The position numbers were made by a program, and so were the translations under genes. The notes under the pieces were generated by a model. It saw only the letters and a program-made list of their open reading frames with translations, was not told the DNA's origin and ran no database searches. A stretch of 64,000 nt of DNA from Anaerolineae bacterium (GTDB lineage Bacteria > Chloroflexota > Anaerolineae > Aggregatilineales > UBA2796), in assembly GCA_019637555.1 (NCBI GenBank), contig JAHBVK010000026.1, forward strand, positions 1 through 64,000, in the 5' to 3' direction. This document shows, piece by piece, positions 20,027 to 30,300 of the stretch. Each line of letters begins with the position of its first letter. Position 1 is the stretch's first letter.

Positions 20027-20332
20027 ATGCAGGTTAAAGTGATCATGAGTTGGGATATTAAGCCGGGGCGCGATCAGGAATATTTCGAGTTCGTGGTACG
20101 GGAGTTCGCGCCCTCACTGCAGCGGATCGGGATGCAGCCCACCGAAGCGTGGTATACCGTTTACGGTGAGCGCCCGCAGATCATGATGGCGGCAATCGCG
20201 GACGATCTGGAAAAGATGAAAGAACTGCTCAACAGCGCCGATTGGAAAATGCTGCAATCCAAGCTGATGGACTTCATTATCAACTATTCCGAGAAAATCG
20301 TCCGCGCCACGCCCTTTTTCCCCATGACCTAA
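20027..20332 (+). CDS. Small conserved protein, dimeric alpha/beta-barrel-like
   Basis: This 101-residue protein starts with a beta strand and the motif SWDIKPGRDQEYFEFV. A helix, a second strand around AWYTVYGERPQIMMAA, and a helix with NSADWKML follow. This order resembles ferredoxin-like dimeric alpha/beta-barrel proteins (antibiotic monooxygenase/NIPSNAP-like), but no catalytic residue can be named. AGAGG lies five bases before the ATG. It is a single gene between the SH3 protein and the methyltransferase on the opposite strand. Function unknown. Confidence 0.7.
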   Translation: MQVKVIMSWDIKPGRDQEYFEFVVREFAPSLQRIGMQPTEAWYTVYGERPQIMMAAIADDLEKMKELLNSADWKMLQSKLMDFIINYSEKIVRATPFFPMT

Positions 20333-20393
20333 GCCGATTCCCGCGATCTGCTGCAACTGCATTACTGCGATGCTGCAATTTACAGTTGGTAAT

Positions 20394-21170
20394 TCAGGCT
20401 TTAACGCCGACGATGATGATCATCCAGCGTGTGAAGTACCACTCAGCGCCGTCGGGCGTTTCCGGCTCCAACCATTCTGCCACCGCTTGAGGCGCTTGTT
20501 TGAGCATCACGCGGAGGCGCATCACGGTATCGGCGTCGTTGTTCTGCATGCGGTTCCACCAGTTGAAGTTGAGTCGTTCGCGGTGGAGTTCGCTGTTGAT
20601 CACGCGCAGCCCGTTATCACGGAACAAATCTTCCCACTCTAGCTGGCTTAACTCGTAGCGATGGCTCGGATCGCGCAGCTTTTCGTAGGCATTGACGTAC
20701 TTGCCGACCTCTACATCCGGCGCACCCGCATGATCGACCAGCCCGTAGACACCACCCGATTTGAGTACACGCGCACATTCCTGAACGTAGCGCGGCACGT
20801 CGGGGAAGTGATGCGGCGCGAGGCGCGTGGTCACGATGTCGAAACTGGAATCGATAAAGGGGATATTCTGCGCGTCGTTGCAGCAGTAGAGCATATCGAG
20901 GCCTTTTTGCTGATGATTGGTGCGTGAGGCTTGCAACATCTTCATGGTCAGATCGCTGGCGACAACATCCGCACCGTGCTGCGCCATTGCCAGCGCCACA
21001 TGTCCGCCGCCTGTCGCCAGATCGAGAGCGCGTTTGCCCGCCGTTGGCTCTACCAATTCGATCAGGCGATCCAGCGAGTAGCCGCCGCCATGCACCACGC
21101 TGCTGACGTAATTCTGGGCGTTGCCGCCGAAGCGAACCTGCGGAGATTGTTGATCGTTGTTCGTAGTCAT
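20394..21170 (-). CDS. SAM-dependent methyltransferase (UbiE/MenG-like class I)
   Basis: This 258-residue class I methyltransferase has motif I ALDLATGGGHVALAMA (about residue 50), an acidic second motif VVASDLTMKML, and FDIVTTRLAPHHFPD. It resembles the Methyltransf_11 group that includes UbiE and many small-molecule methyltransferases. The substrate cannot be told. ATG at 21170 is chosen because it starts the conserved N-terminus and has AGGATC upstream; the frame upstream is unrelated. It is transcribed alone. Confidence 0.88.
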   Translation of the reverse strand: MTTNNDQQSPQVRFGGNAQNYVSSVVHGGGYSLDRLIELVEPTAGKRALDLATGGGHVALAMAQHGADVVASDLTMKMLQASRTNHQQKGLDMLYCCNDAQNIPFIDSSFDIVTTRLAPHHFPDVPRYVQECARVLKSGGVYGLVDHAGAPDVEVGKYVNAYEKLRDPSHRYELSQLEWEDLFRDNGLRVINSELHRERLNFNWWNRMQNNDADTVMRLRVMLKQAPQAVAEWLEPETPDGAEWYFTRWMIIIVGVKA

Positions 21171-21293
21171 GAGAGTGATCCTATTCGCTAAGATGCCCTC
21201 ATTATAGGAGCCTGTTGGATCGGCTGCGTGGTAGTGTCTGTACCTGTGTGAGCAAAGCAGTCTTATCGGGTGATGGTTGACGATACAAGAGAC

Positions 21294-21365
21294 AGGGCGA
21301 GGCACGCCCCGCCCCTACACCCAGACAAGAACCAGATTGGATTATGTAGGCGTGTGCCTCGCCCT
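21294..21365. repeat. Palindromic repeat (AGGGCGAGGC family), copy 1
   Basis: AGGGCGAGGCACGCC (21294-21308) pairs with GGCGTGTGCCTCGCCCT (21349-21365) with a two-base bulge. The inner part contains CCCCTAC and GTAGG. Similar elements are at 41648-41674 and 59514-59584. It lies between the methyltransferase and the Bax-inhibitor-like gene. Confidence 0.75.
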
Positions 21366-21381
21366 ATCTCCCCAGTTAGGC

Positions 21382-21417
21382 AAAAAAAGAACCTATCAAC
21401 GACACGCTGATAGGTTC
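21382..21417 (-). terminator. Intrinsic terminator of the Bax-inhibitor-like gene
   Basis: The 10-bp perfect stem GAACCTATCA/TGATAGGTTC (21389-21398, 21408-21417) with a 9-base loop is followed on the minus strand by seven T residues (21388-21382). This is a classic rho-independent terminator. Confidence 0.9.
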
Positions 21418-21444
21418 CCTGTATTGCTGTGACTTGAGTTACGG

Positions 21445-22197
21445 TCAGCTACGACGTGAGCTGCCACCCATAATCCGCAGGATGAACATGAACAGGTTCA
21501 CGAAGTTGGTGAACAAATGCAGCGCACCTAACAGCGCCACACGCTGCGCCATCATCGTATCGCCACTGTTGGCGACCTGAACCGCCGTGTTCTTGATCCA
21601 GTTGGTGTTGTAGGCGACGAAGCCCGCGAAGATTACCACACCCGCATAGCTGATCAACCACTCGATCATCTGGCTGTTAGCGAAGATATTCACGATGCTG
21701 GCAATGATCAAGCCGATGAGCGCCATGATCAGAATATTGCCAAACTTGGAGAGATCAGCTTTAGTGGTGTAACCCCAGATGGACATTGCACCGAACATGC
21801 CTGCCGTTGCCACAAACGCCGTCGCAATCGTGCCCAGTTCGTAGACAGCGAAGATGGACGAGATGAACAGTCCGAAGATCGCCGTGAACACCAGATAGCC
21901 CACGATAGCTAGGGAAATGTTAGCCCGCATGATGATCGGGTTAATGGTGAACGCCAGTATCAAGTAGGCGACCAGTGAACCGATCATGAAGACCGGATTC
22001 AGCAGGATACTGGAACGAGCGGCGACAGGATTGTTGATCAGCGCGATGTACTGCTGACCGATCACCCATGCGACGCCGAAGCAGACGGCGAGTCCAATCG
22101 CCATCCAGACGTACACCTGCCGCATGATCGCGCTGAGGTCGATTGCCCCATAGGAACGTGAATCAGCAGTGGTGCTATTGTTCGAGTAAAAGCTCAT
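21445..22197 (-). CDS. Bax inhibitor-1/YccA-family membrane protein
   Basis: This 250-residue protein has seven hydrophobic segments from about residue 28 to the C-terminus, after a polar Ser/Asn-rich start. The family pattern is seen in AIDLSAIMRQVYVWMAIGLA, in GMFGAMSIWGYTTKADLSKFG and in the last helices ending LFTNFVNLFMFILRI. Bacterial members (YbhL, YccA, YetJ) are proton-sensitive calcium leaks or regulators of membrane proteolysis. A strong GAGGGAAAA site precedes the ATG, and a perfect terminator follows, so it is a monocistronic gene. Confidence 0.92.
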   Translation of the reverse strand: MSFYSNNSTTADSRSYGAIDLSAIMRQVYVWMAIGLAVCFGVAWVIGQQYIALINNPVAARSSILLNPVFMIGSLVAYLILAFTINPIIMRANISLAIVGYLVFTAIFGLFISSIFAVYELGTIATAFVATAGMFGAMSIWGYTTKADLSKFGNILIMALIGLIIASIVNIFANSQMIEWLISYAGVVIFAGFVAYNTNWIKNTAVQVANSGDTMMAQRVALLGALHLFTNFVNLFMFILRIMGGSSRRS

Positions 22198-22315
22198 TTT
22201 TCCCTCCAGATGCCGAATTGTTGGAATCTGTCTTAGTCTGAATTATAGGTGCTATCCTGCTCTACCACAAGTAAATCTCACGTTAGAGTTACGGCGTCTA
22301 AGTTAATCATGTCGC

Positions 22316-23098
22316 TTAAAGGCGTTGGATATAACTACGCACCATCTGCACCGCAGTTGCAGGATAATCGCTGATCGCTGGACGGGCGTACTGCTCAGCA
22401 ATGTCGATCAGCGCCAGCGCCGCCTGCGGGATCGGCAGCAGCAACGCGCGGTTGATCTGTGCTCCAGCGTCGGGGAATACTGCTTCGAAGCGCCGGAAGG
22501 GATCGAGGTTATCCAGCTTTGCACTGGTTTTCGCCTGATCTTTGAGCACGTGTGCCAGCAGCGGCAGTAGATGATGCAGCAAGTAGAACTTGACGAAGGC
22601 GTGGGCGCTGAGTTGCTCACCGCGCCGATAGCGTCCTGTCCCTACGAATGACAGCGCCAGCACCATCGAAACCGCACGTCGCGGATCAAAGGTGGTGGCG
22701 GCTGCTTCCGGCTGCTGGATCGCCGCCATCTGCGCGGCGATGTCTGCCCGATCCAGCAGTACGCGGAAATCGTTGACCCGTGCCATCGTCAGATCCGCGA
22801 TGGAGAAGACGGCAAACTCCAGCAGATGCCCTTCTTCATAGAATACCTTCAAGCCGTGTTCCGTCTCGCGGATCGCTAGCACGATCTTATCGCTATCGGG
22901 CAGCCAGCTTAAATCCTGCCGGAACGATTCCTGCACACCCTCGACGGTAATCACGAAAAAGTCATGATCTGACCATACATCGGGCGTGCGTCCCTGCTCC
23001 GCCATCGATCCCAGCGCGACCAGTCCGATCACACGCGGATCTGTTTCCAGATTCTGTTGTAAATGTTTGGTGAAATCACGGAAATTTTGCAGTTCCAA
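22316..23098 (-). CDS. Nucleotidyltransferase-fold protein
   Basis: This 260-residue protein has a pol-beta-like nucleotidyltransferase motif: ALGSMAEQGR followed by WSDHDFFVI. These give the GS and DxD-type residues that bind metal and nucleotide. A helical C-terminal half (about 140-260) resembles that of aminoglycoside adenylyltransferase-like proteins. The substrate is unknown. The start is TTG at 23098, supported by AGGGAGA seven bases upstream. It lies 50 bases after a NarL-type regulator gene on the same strand and may be co-transcribed with it. Confidence 0.78.
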   Translation of the reverse strand: MELQNFRDFTKHLQQNLETDPRVIGLVALGSMAEQGRTPDVWSDHDFFVITVEGVQESFRQDLSWLPDSDKIVLAIRETEHGLKVFYEEGHLLEFAVFSIADLTMARVNDFRVLLDRADIAAQMAAIQQPEAAATTFDPRRAVSMVLALSFVGTGRYRRGEQLSAHAFVKFYLLHHLLPLLAHVLKDQAKTSAKLDNLDPFRRFEAVFPDAGAQINRALLLPIPQAALALIDIAEQYARPAISDYPATAVQMVRSYIQRL

Positions 23099-23148
23099 CT
23101 AAGTTTCTCCCTGAGTCGTGGTAGTGGGCGAAGGGCGAAGTTGGATAG

Positions 23149-23784
23149 TTATAACATGATCAAGCCGCTGCGCGTGGCGCGGACAACCGCGTCGGTGCGG
23201 CTCTGCGCATTGAGTTTGCTGAGGATGGCGTTGATGTGGAACTTAACGGTGTGCTCGCTGATGCTCAGCCGCTGCGCGATGATCTTGTTAGGCAGTCCTT
23301 CCGCCATCAGTTGCAGCACTTCCTGTTCGCGTGGCGTCAGATCATCAACAGGCGGCGTGATCGGGCGTTCGCGGGCGGGCATCACGGCAGCCGCCATCTG
23401 CGGATCGAGCGCTACCAGTCCGCGTTGCACCGCCTCCAGCGCTGCGATCAAGGTATCGGTTGAGGCATCGCGGCGCAGCAAGCCACGTGCTCCGGCTGAC
23501 CATGCATCGGCAGCGGCGCTGACATCGCGCAGCAGTGCCACCACAGGTGGCAGAGCATCGCGCACCTCCAACAGTCGATCTAGCGCGGCGGAGTCCCAGC
23601 CCCAATCCCATAGGATCACCTGTGGCTGATAGATGCTGACCGCATTCACCAGATCGGAATCGGCGCTGACCTGCCCCACCACTTCGCAGCCGGGCTGCGT
23701 CTTAAGCAGTGATGCCAGCCCCGCCCGTGCCAGCGGATCGTCGCCAATAATCAGCAGTCGTAGATCGTTCATCGGATCGGTCAT
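23149..23784 (-). CDS. NarL/LuxR-type response regulator
   Basis: This 211-residue protein has an N-terminal receiver domain (about 8-120) and a C-terminal LuxR helix-turn-helix (about 145-210). The LuxR part contains LTPREQEVLQLMAEGLPNK and ISEHTVKFHINAIL. The expected phospho-acceptor lies in VILWDWGWD. The usual conserved lysine near the end of the receiver is replaced, since the region reads ARGLLRRDAS, so phosphorylation may be altered. No histidine kinase is adjacent. The start is ATG at 23784; a second in-frame ATG lies four codons in. Confidence 0.88.
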   Translation of the reverse strand: MTDPMNDLRLLIIGDDPLARAGLASLLKTQPGCEVVGQVSADSDLVNAVSIYQPQVILWDWGWDSAALDRLLEVRDALPPVVALLRDVSAAADAWSAGARGLLRRDASTDTLIAALEAVQRGLVALDPQMAAAVMPARERPITPPVDDLTPREQEVLQLMAEGLPNKIIAQRLSISEHTVKFHINAILSKLNAQSRTDAVVRATRSGLIML

Positions 23785-24039
23785 GTTCCCTAGAGCCGAA
23801 CAGTTACTGCTATCTTACAGGCGGGATGCCGATCTGATGTAATTCTTATACAGCGAAAAGCGGTGTTCCATAGCTGAGACATGAATCGAGTAAATTCTTG
23901 AAATTTTTAGATTGTTTGTCTTAAAGTTGTTACGAACTAGTGTATGATTGGATGGACACTACAGCATACCCACTCCCTACACAGCAACAACATCGTTCAC
24001 GCTGGTTATAGTGTCAAACCCATAGCTCGAAAGCTGATT

Positions 24040-25095
24040 ATGAAATCACAACACTTCAAACAACTACTCATAAGCGGCGTCGTTCTCGGATTACTGACGA
24101 CTCTCTCTCCCCTTTCTGAAACGGCGCGTGCGGGCGCTGCGACTTGTGCTACGATTTTGCAGCGTGCTACCGATACGCTGAAGCTGTCTTGCAGCGACGT
24201 TGGTCGCAATGAGGCATGCTACGGCAACGATGACGTCACCGCCGAACTACGCGAGCCAGCGCTGAATTTCAACACAGTTGGAGCGCGAATTGCTGTCCAT
24301 TCGATCAGCCGCCTCTCGGCATCCGCGCTGAATTTACAGGCTCAAACGTGGGGCTTGTCGCTGCTCAAACTGAAGGTCAATCTACCGGATGCTCTGCCCG
24401 GTCAGAACGTCACCTTCCTCATTTACGGCAATACCTCCGTCGAAAACGCCTCCGAGGATATGCAGGCGTTCTACTTTACGACGGGCTTAGGCGCACCACA
24501 GTGCAAGGAAGTGCCTAACGACGCGATTCTCGTCCATTCGCCTAAAGGAACAAAGGTCACTTTTAGCGCCAACGGCGTTGATATTACCATCGGCTCGGTG
24601 GCGCTGATCACGGCGGAACCGAATGGCAGCATGAGTTTTTCGCTGATTCAAGGTAGTGCAAGTCTCAAGACGGCTGGTGGCGAGGTCAGCGTCAAACCGA
24701 ATCAAATGTCCACGATCCCGTTAGGTGGGCTAAACGGATTGCAGGCTGTCGGCGCACCAAGTACACCAGTGGACATCACCTTTGACGCTAACGTGATCTC
24801 GCTGCTCACGTCGGTCAGCAGTCTGTTCGACGGTAACCAGATCGAAGAAGATGGTGCGACGCCTGCCGTGACATCGGAGAGTCAAGCTCCCACCGCTACC
24901 AAAGCGGCGAAGACCAAAACTCCCAAACCGAGTAACGATCAGAACGGCAGTGGCAACGGTAACAACGGCAAAAGCCCCAACAGCAACGACAGCAACGGCA
25001 GCGGTAATGGCAACAATGGCGGCGGTGATAGCGGCGGCAAAGATAGGGAAAAGGGTAAAGATAAGGGTAAGGGCAAAAGCGGAGAAGACGACTAA
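24040..25095 (+). CDS. Exported FecR-like protein with Asn/Gly/Lys-rich tail
   Basis: This protein of about 351 residues has a signal peptide (KSQHFKQLL, hydrophobic core, cleavage near ARAGA). An extracytoplasmic beta-rich domain includes a FecR-like stretch around VALITAEPNGSMSFSLIQGS and LKTAGGEVSVKPNQ. A C-terminal low-complexity tail is rich in Asn, Gly, Ser and then Lys/Asp. Four cysteines near the mature N-terminus may form disulfides. The frame is open upstream to 23944, but ATG at 24040 starts the signal peptide. It ends 11 bases before a membrane Ser/Thr kinase gene, so the pair is very likely one transcript. Confidence 0.78.
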   Translation: MKSQHFKQLLISGVVLGLLTTLSPLSETARAGAATCATILQRATDTLKLSCSDVGRNEACYGNDDVTAELREPALNFNTVGARIAVHSISRLSASALNLQAQTWGLSLLKLKVNLPDALPGQNVTFLIYGNTSVENASEDMQAFYFTTGLGAPQCKEVPNDAILVHSPKGTKVTFSANGVDITIGSVALITAEPNGSMSFSLIQGSASLKTAGGEVSVKPNQMSTIPLGGLNGLQAVGAPSTPVDITFDANVISLLTSVSSLFDGNQIEEDGATPAVTSESQAPTATKAAKTKTPKPSNDQNGSGNGNNGKSPNSNDSNGSGNGNNGGGDSGGKDREKGKDKGKGKSGEDD

Positions 25096-25106
25096 CTGTT
25101 AGCGTT

Positions 25107-27365
25107 ATGCCAATATCTGCAGCTAATTCCGTACAGGTCGGTGCATACCTCTCCTCCTACCGCCTGACCGAAGTCCTCGGCAAGGGTGGGTTCGCCACCG
25201 TTTTCTCTGCATGGGATACGCGCCTCAACCGATTGGTTGCGGTCAAAGTGATGCAGCGTATCCAAGAGGACGGAGACGAGTACAGCCCCGAACAATTCCA
25301 GCGCGAAGCGGCGATGATCACGCAGCTTCAACATCCCTTCGTCATCCCGCTGTACGATTTCGGTGAGACGGCTGATCTGCGCTTCCTCGTGATGCGCTAT
25401 GTGGCAGGAGGCACGTTGGAGCAGCGTCTCGCCAAGACGCCCAAACTGCCGCTCGATACGATTTTGCCGCTAATGACGCAGATTGCCTCGGCGTTGGATT
25501 ATATTCACGGGCAAAACGTCGTTCACCGCGATCTCAAGCCCGGCAATGTGCTGCTGGATCATCAAGGGATGTCCTATCTAGCTGATTTCGGATTGGCGAA
25601 GTTGATGGATCGGAAGTTCAGCCAGCATACCATCGCCGGAACGATGCATTTCATGGCTTCCGAGCAAATGGTCGGAAGCAAAAACCTCTCTACCCGCGCC
25701 GACATCTACAGTTTCGGCATCCTGTTGTATCGTCTGTTTACTGGTCAGTTACCTTTTGACGGCAAACAGTCGCTGGGAATTTTGCAGCTTCACGAGAACG
25801 CCGAACTGCCCGACCTAACCACGCTAGACCCTACCCTGCCAACGATACTCACGGATACCCTGCGCTGGGCGACCCACCGTGATGAGCAAGCACGTCCTGC
25901 ACGCGCATCCGAGATCGCCAAGCATGTGCTAGCGATCTTCGATAAAGCGACTACCGCTTCCGTACTGACGCCGAGCGTCGATCTTGAGCAGTGGCGCAGC
26001 GTTGAGATGGAGATCGCTTTACAGCGCGCACTGGTAGCTTGGCAGGAACGCCGCGCGATCCCTAGTTTGATTGATTTCTTGCTGCTGCACGATGCCTTTC
26101 AGTCTAATCCGGCGCTGCTTGATGCCGAAGGTTACTCGATGATGCTGCGCGCCGCACTGGAGTACAACCAATTCATCGACTACTGGTCGCCGCGTATCCG
26201 CGTCGAGGCACAGCAGCAGGTATACGCGCACGTCCTGACCACTGGCGGTGAGGAGGCGGTAGGTCGGGCGCTCGGTTTGCTGACGACGCAATCCGCCAGC
26301 GATGCAGTACTGGAAAAAGTCGCGGGACGTCTCTACCCCTCGACTGTAACTGCCGCTGCCAGTCTGGACGTATTACAACGACTGCTGCCACCAGAGGATA
26401 AGTGGACGGAAGTGGATGGCGTACCCGCAGTAGTCGATGCTCAACTAGCGGCTCTGGCTGCCGCGCCATCCCCATTAGCGGAATCAGCGGCACGATTCAT
26501 CGGTGAACGACGACGCACCATTGCTCTGCGTCAGCTCATCTCAGGGGATCATCTGACGGCGGCGCTTTCAGCAATGGACGCTACTTCAGGGAAGCCACCA
26601 GCGCTGGCGAGCACACCCAATCGCTGGCGATTCTGGCTGCGCTTGGCTGGACGGCAGTTGTACCGTCGCAGTCTGCGACGCTTCCTGTACATTATGCTCG
26701 GCAGTGTAATCGGCATGATGGTGATGATCTACGCGACCTACCCTGATGTGCCGGATAGACCGCTGCAGCGCCCTTTCAACGCGGTGGGCATCGGCGTGCT
26801 GTTTGGTACACTGTATGGCGCGGGGGTACTGCTCTCTCAACAGATCAGCGGCAGCTTGCGCGTCCTCGCTCCACCGCTCCGCAGTTTGCTGGCACTGCTC
26901 GTTGGCGGCGCGTGGATGATTTTCTGCTTTTCCCTGTATCAGCAAGTGGTGCTCAATGATGTGCTAGAAACTGACATCGCCATCATCTGCGGATTGTTGT
27001 ACGTGGCTGGCTTCTGCTTTCCGCTGGATCGGCGGCTGAGCGCGTTGGCGGGCACACTTGGCATTTTTCTAGCGTTGTACCTGCCGTGGGCACGCTACAT
27101 CAGCTATTTGGACGGATACGTCGCCGTCGATTATGCTACCGCACCTTTTATGTTCGTTGACATTTCGACGGCAACAACAGCCATCCCGCTGATTCTGTTC
27201 CACGCCGCTATTGTCGGCGGTGCTAGTTACTTAGCGGAATGGCGACGCACAACAGCCGTTGTTACTGCGCCTACGGCAGTGCCCAATGGCAGTGATACCA
27301 TCATCTTCAGCAAAGAAGCGGTGCTGACATACCCCGAAGCGGATGCCAGTAAACACAAAGCGTAA
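25107..27365 (+). CDS. Membrane Ser/Thr protein kinase (PknB-like)
   Basis: This 752-residue protein has an N-terminal Hanks-type kinase domain (about 18-275). Visible are the glycine loop LGKGGFATVFSAWD, the ATP lysine in VAVKVM, the catalytic loop HRDLKPGNVLL, DFGLAKL and the APE-like ASEQM. A helical linker of about 250 residues follows. About six membrane segments lie between residues 525 and 715. The usual extracellular PASTA repeats are absent. It lies 11 bases after the FecR-like exported protein, which could be its periplasmic partner. It converges on mfd with only three bases between stops. Confidence 0.92.
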   Translation: MPISAANSVQVGAYLSSYRLTEVLGKGGFATVFSAWDTRLNRLVAVKVMQRIQEDGDEYSPEQFQREAAMITQLQHPFVIPLYDFGETADLRFLVMRYVAGGTLEQRLAKTPKLPLDTILPLMTQIASALDYIHGQNVVHRDLKPGNVLLDHQGMSYLADFGLAKLMDRKFSQHTIAGTMHFMASEQMVGSKNLSTRADIYSFGILLYRLFTGQLPFDGKQSLGILQLHENAELPDLTTLDPTLPTILTDTLRWATHRDEQARPARASEIAKHVLAIFDKATTASVLTPSVDLEQWRSVEMEIALQRALVAWQERRAIPSLIDFLLLHDAFQSNPALLDAEGYSMMLRAALEYNQFIDYWSPRIRVEAQQQVYAHVLTTGGEEAVGRALGLLTTQSASDAVLEKVAGRLYPSTVTAAASLDVLQRLLPPEDKWTEVDGVPAVVDAQLAALAAAPSPLAESAARFIGERRRTIALRQLISGDHLTAALSAMDATSGKPPALASTPNRWRFWLRLAGRQLYRRSLRRFLYIMLGSVIGMMVMIYATYPDVPDRPLQRPFNAVGIGVLFGTLYGAGVLLSQQISGSLRVLAPPLRSLLALLVGGAWMIFCFSLYQQVVLNDVLETDIAIICGLLYVAGFCFPLDRRLSALAGTLGIFLALYLPWARYISYLDGYVAVDYATAPFMFVDISTATTAIPLILFHAAIVGGASYLAEWRRTTAVVTAPTAVPNGSDTIIFSKEAVLTYPEADASKHKA

Positions 27366-27368
27366 GCG

Positions 27369-30300
27369 TCACGATTGCGCGCTTTCCGTCTCCCGCATGT
27401 CCAGCCGATCCAGCACATCGAGCAAGTGGGTTTGCCAATCATCGCTTTCGCGGGGCAACCAGACGGCGGTACGGCTGACGCGCACGTTGTTCTCCAAGTA
27501 GCGCTGCAAACCGCCGCGATCCACTTCCGCGAGATAGGGCAAACGGATGCTGATCTGTCCCTCGTTGAAGCTAATCGCGGAGACGTTGGCAGCGGCAGCT
27601 AGTAGTTTGACGCGCACCTGAAACAGCAGACCGAGCATCTCTGGCGGCAGTGCCCCGAAGCGGTCCGTCAGTTCTGCGGTGATCTCATCCAGCGCCTGCA
27701 CGCTGTTGATGTCGGCAATGCGGCGATAGAGTTGCAAGCGCATCTGCATCTCAGGGATGAACTCCACCGGAATGAATGCTGGAACGGGCAGATCGATGGT
27801 CAGGATCGGCGCGGCAACGGTGGCGGCTTTGGCGTCTTCCGCTTCCAGTTTCTTGCCTGCCTTCAGCTTGCCCACCGCCTGCGAGAGCATCTGCGTGTAC
27901 AGATGGATGCCAACGGAATTGATGTAGCCACTCTGCCGCAAGCCCAAAAGATCACCGGTGCCACGTATCTCCAGATCGCGCATGGCGATGTTCATGCCCG
28001 AACCCAGATCGGTCTGCTCGGCGATGGTGTCGAGCCGTGCTTTCGCTTCCGGCGTCAGATGGGCATGGCGGGGATAGAACAGGTAGGCATACGCCTGATT
28101 CACGCTGCGTCCGACGCGCCCACGCAACTGATATAACTGCGCCAGCCCGAACATATCGGCGTGATCCACAATGAGGGTGTTGGCGTTAGGGATGTCCAAG
28201 CCACTCTCGATGATCGTCGTACACAGCAGCACATGATACGACCCCGACGCGAAATCGGTCATCACCCGTTCCAGCTCATCCTCCGGCATCTGTCCATGCC
28301 CGATGATGATCCGTGCTTCCGGCACCAGTTCACTCAGCTTGTGCTCCATGCTGTCGATGGTGGAAACGCGGTTGTGCAGGAAATAAATCTGACCATCCCG
28401 ATCTATCTCACGCAAGATCGCCTGCCGGATCATCTTGTCGTCATAAGCGCCGACGTGCGTTAAGACGGGTAAGCGTTCTTCCGGTGGCGTTTGCAGTAAG
28501 CTGATGTCGCGTACGCCCGCCAGACTCATGTACAGCGTGCGCGGGATCGGCGTAGCGGTCATGGTCAGAATATCAACTTCGGTGCGCATCCGTTTCAAGC
28601 GCTCTTTGTGCGTGACGCCGAAGCGCTGCTCCTCGTCGACCACCAGCAAACCGAGATCGCGGAACTTGACATCCTCTTGCAGCAAGCGATGCGTACCGAT
28701 CAGGATGTCGATCGCACCCGCTGCCGCCGCGTCGATGATCTCTTTCTGTTCTTTGTGACTACGGAATCGCGAGAGCATCTCTACTTTGACCGGAAACGCC
28801 GCCATGCGCTGACTGAAGGTGTTGTAATGCTGCTGCGCTAATACCGTCGTGGGTACAAGGATCGCCACTTGCTTGCCCGCCATCACCGCTTTGAAGGCGG
28901 CACGCAGCGCGATCTCCGTCTTGCCGTATCCCACATCGCCGCAGATCAAGCGATCCATCGGCTGCGGACGTTCCATATCCGCTTTGACCTCACGCAGTAC
29001 ACGCAGTTGATCTTCCGTCTCGATGAAGGGGAAGCTGGCTTCCAGTTCCGCTTGCCACGGCACGTCCGGCGGGAAAGCGAAGCCACTAACACTGGCGCGG
29101 GAGGCGTACAGCTCCAGCAGATCGCGTGCGACTTCTTCGGCGTTAGCGCGGGCATTTTCTTTAGCGCGTAACCATTCCGTGCTGCCGAGCTTGCTGAGTG
29201 CTGGCTCCTGACCCTCCACGCCGACGAACTTGGTCAGCCGATCCGCCTGATGGATCGGCACGTAGAGGGTATCGTTACCCGCGAACTGGATGACCAGATA
29301 TTCGCGTTCGCTTTTATCCAGCGTGCGCTTGATCATGCCTGCGAAGCGTCCGATGCCATACTCAACGTGGACGATGTAATCGCCTTCCACCATGTCGGCA
29401 AAATACGCTTCCGGCGAAACAGCGCGCGGCGTCAGATGGCGGCGCGGTTCGGGGCGCTTCCAGCCAAAAATCTCGGCATCGGTGAACAGATGCAGCGGTG
29501 GATGTTCTTCCGGCTTGAAGGTCCAGCCTTCCGCCATCGCACCTTCCACGAAGGTGATACCGCTAACGCCGTCATCGATCTGCGAGACGGGTGTGATCGC
29601 GCCACCGCCGTTATCCGTCCATAGCTCCGCCAACCGCTGTGCCTGATTGCTGACCACTATGGCGCGGTTATCGGCGCTGTAGAAGTCGCGCAGACCGTCA
29701 AGGAACGCCTTCAACTGTCCGCCGTAGCGATTGCCCGGCGCGAACAAACGACCCAGCGACAGCGGATCGCCCGCGAAGATGTCGCCATCCTCGGATTCCT
29801 CACCTGTTGGCGCGGCGAGATGCAGCGGCTTGTGGTCGCGCAGTTGATCGCGCAGTTCTTCCCATGTGAAGTAAGGTAGCGGGTAGTCAGCGGGGATTTG
29901 TCCTAACGACAGCTTTTCCTCGCGCTGCGATACTGCCTGCGTTTCCAATTCTTCCAACGCCGCCGCCACGCCCTGCCAATCTTCCACCACAACCAGCGAG
30001 TCAGATGGTAGATAGTCGATCAGGCTGACGGGCTGGCTGTAGAAGTAAGGCAGATAAAATTCCAGCATCGGAAAGGCGGATTCAGCGTAGAGTTCAGCCT
30101 CGTCGGGTGCTGCGGAGGTCAAGTCCTCGTCGCCGGGAGGCAGGATGCTAAACCACTTGGAGAGGCGCTCCGCCACTGGTCGCGCAAGCTTGGGCAGTGA
30201 TTCACGCGCAGGCACGACCACGATCTGCTGCAGATTGTCGGCTGATCGCTGGGTGTGCGGATCAAAGGTGCGAATGCTCTCGATCTCGTCGCCCCAGAAT

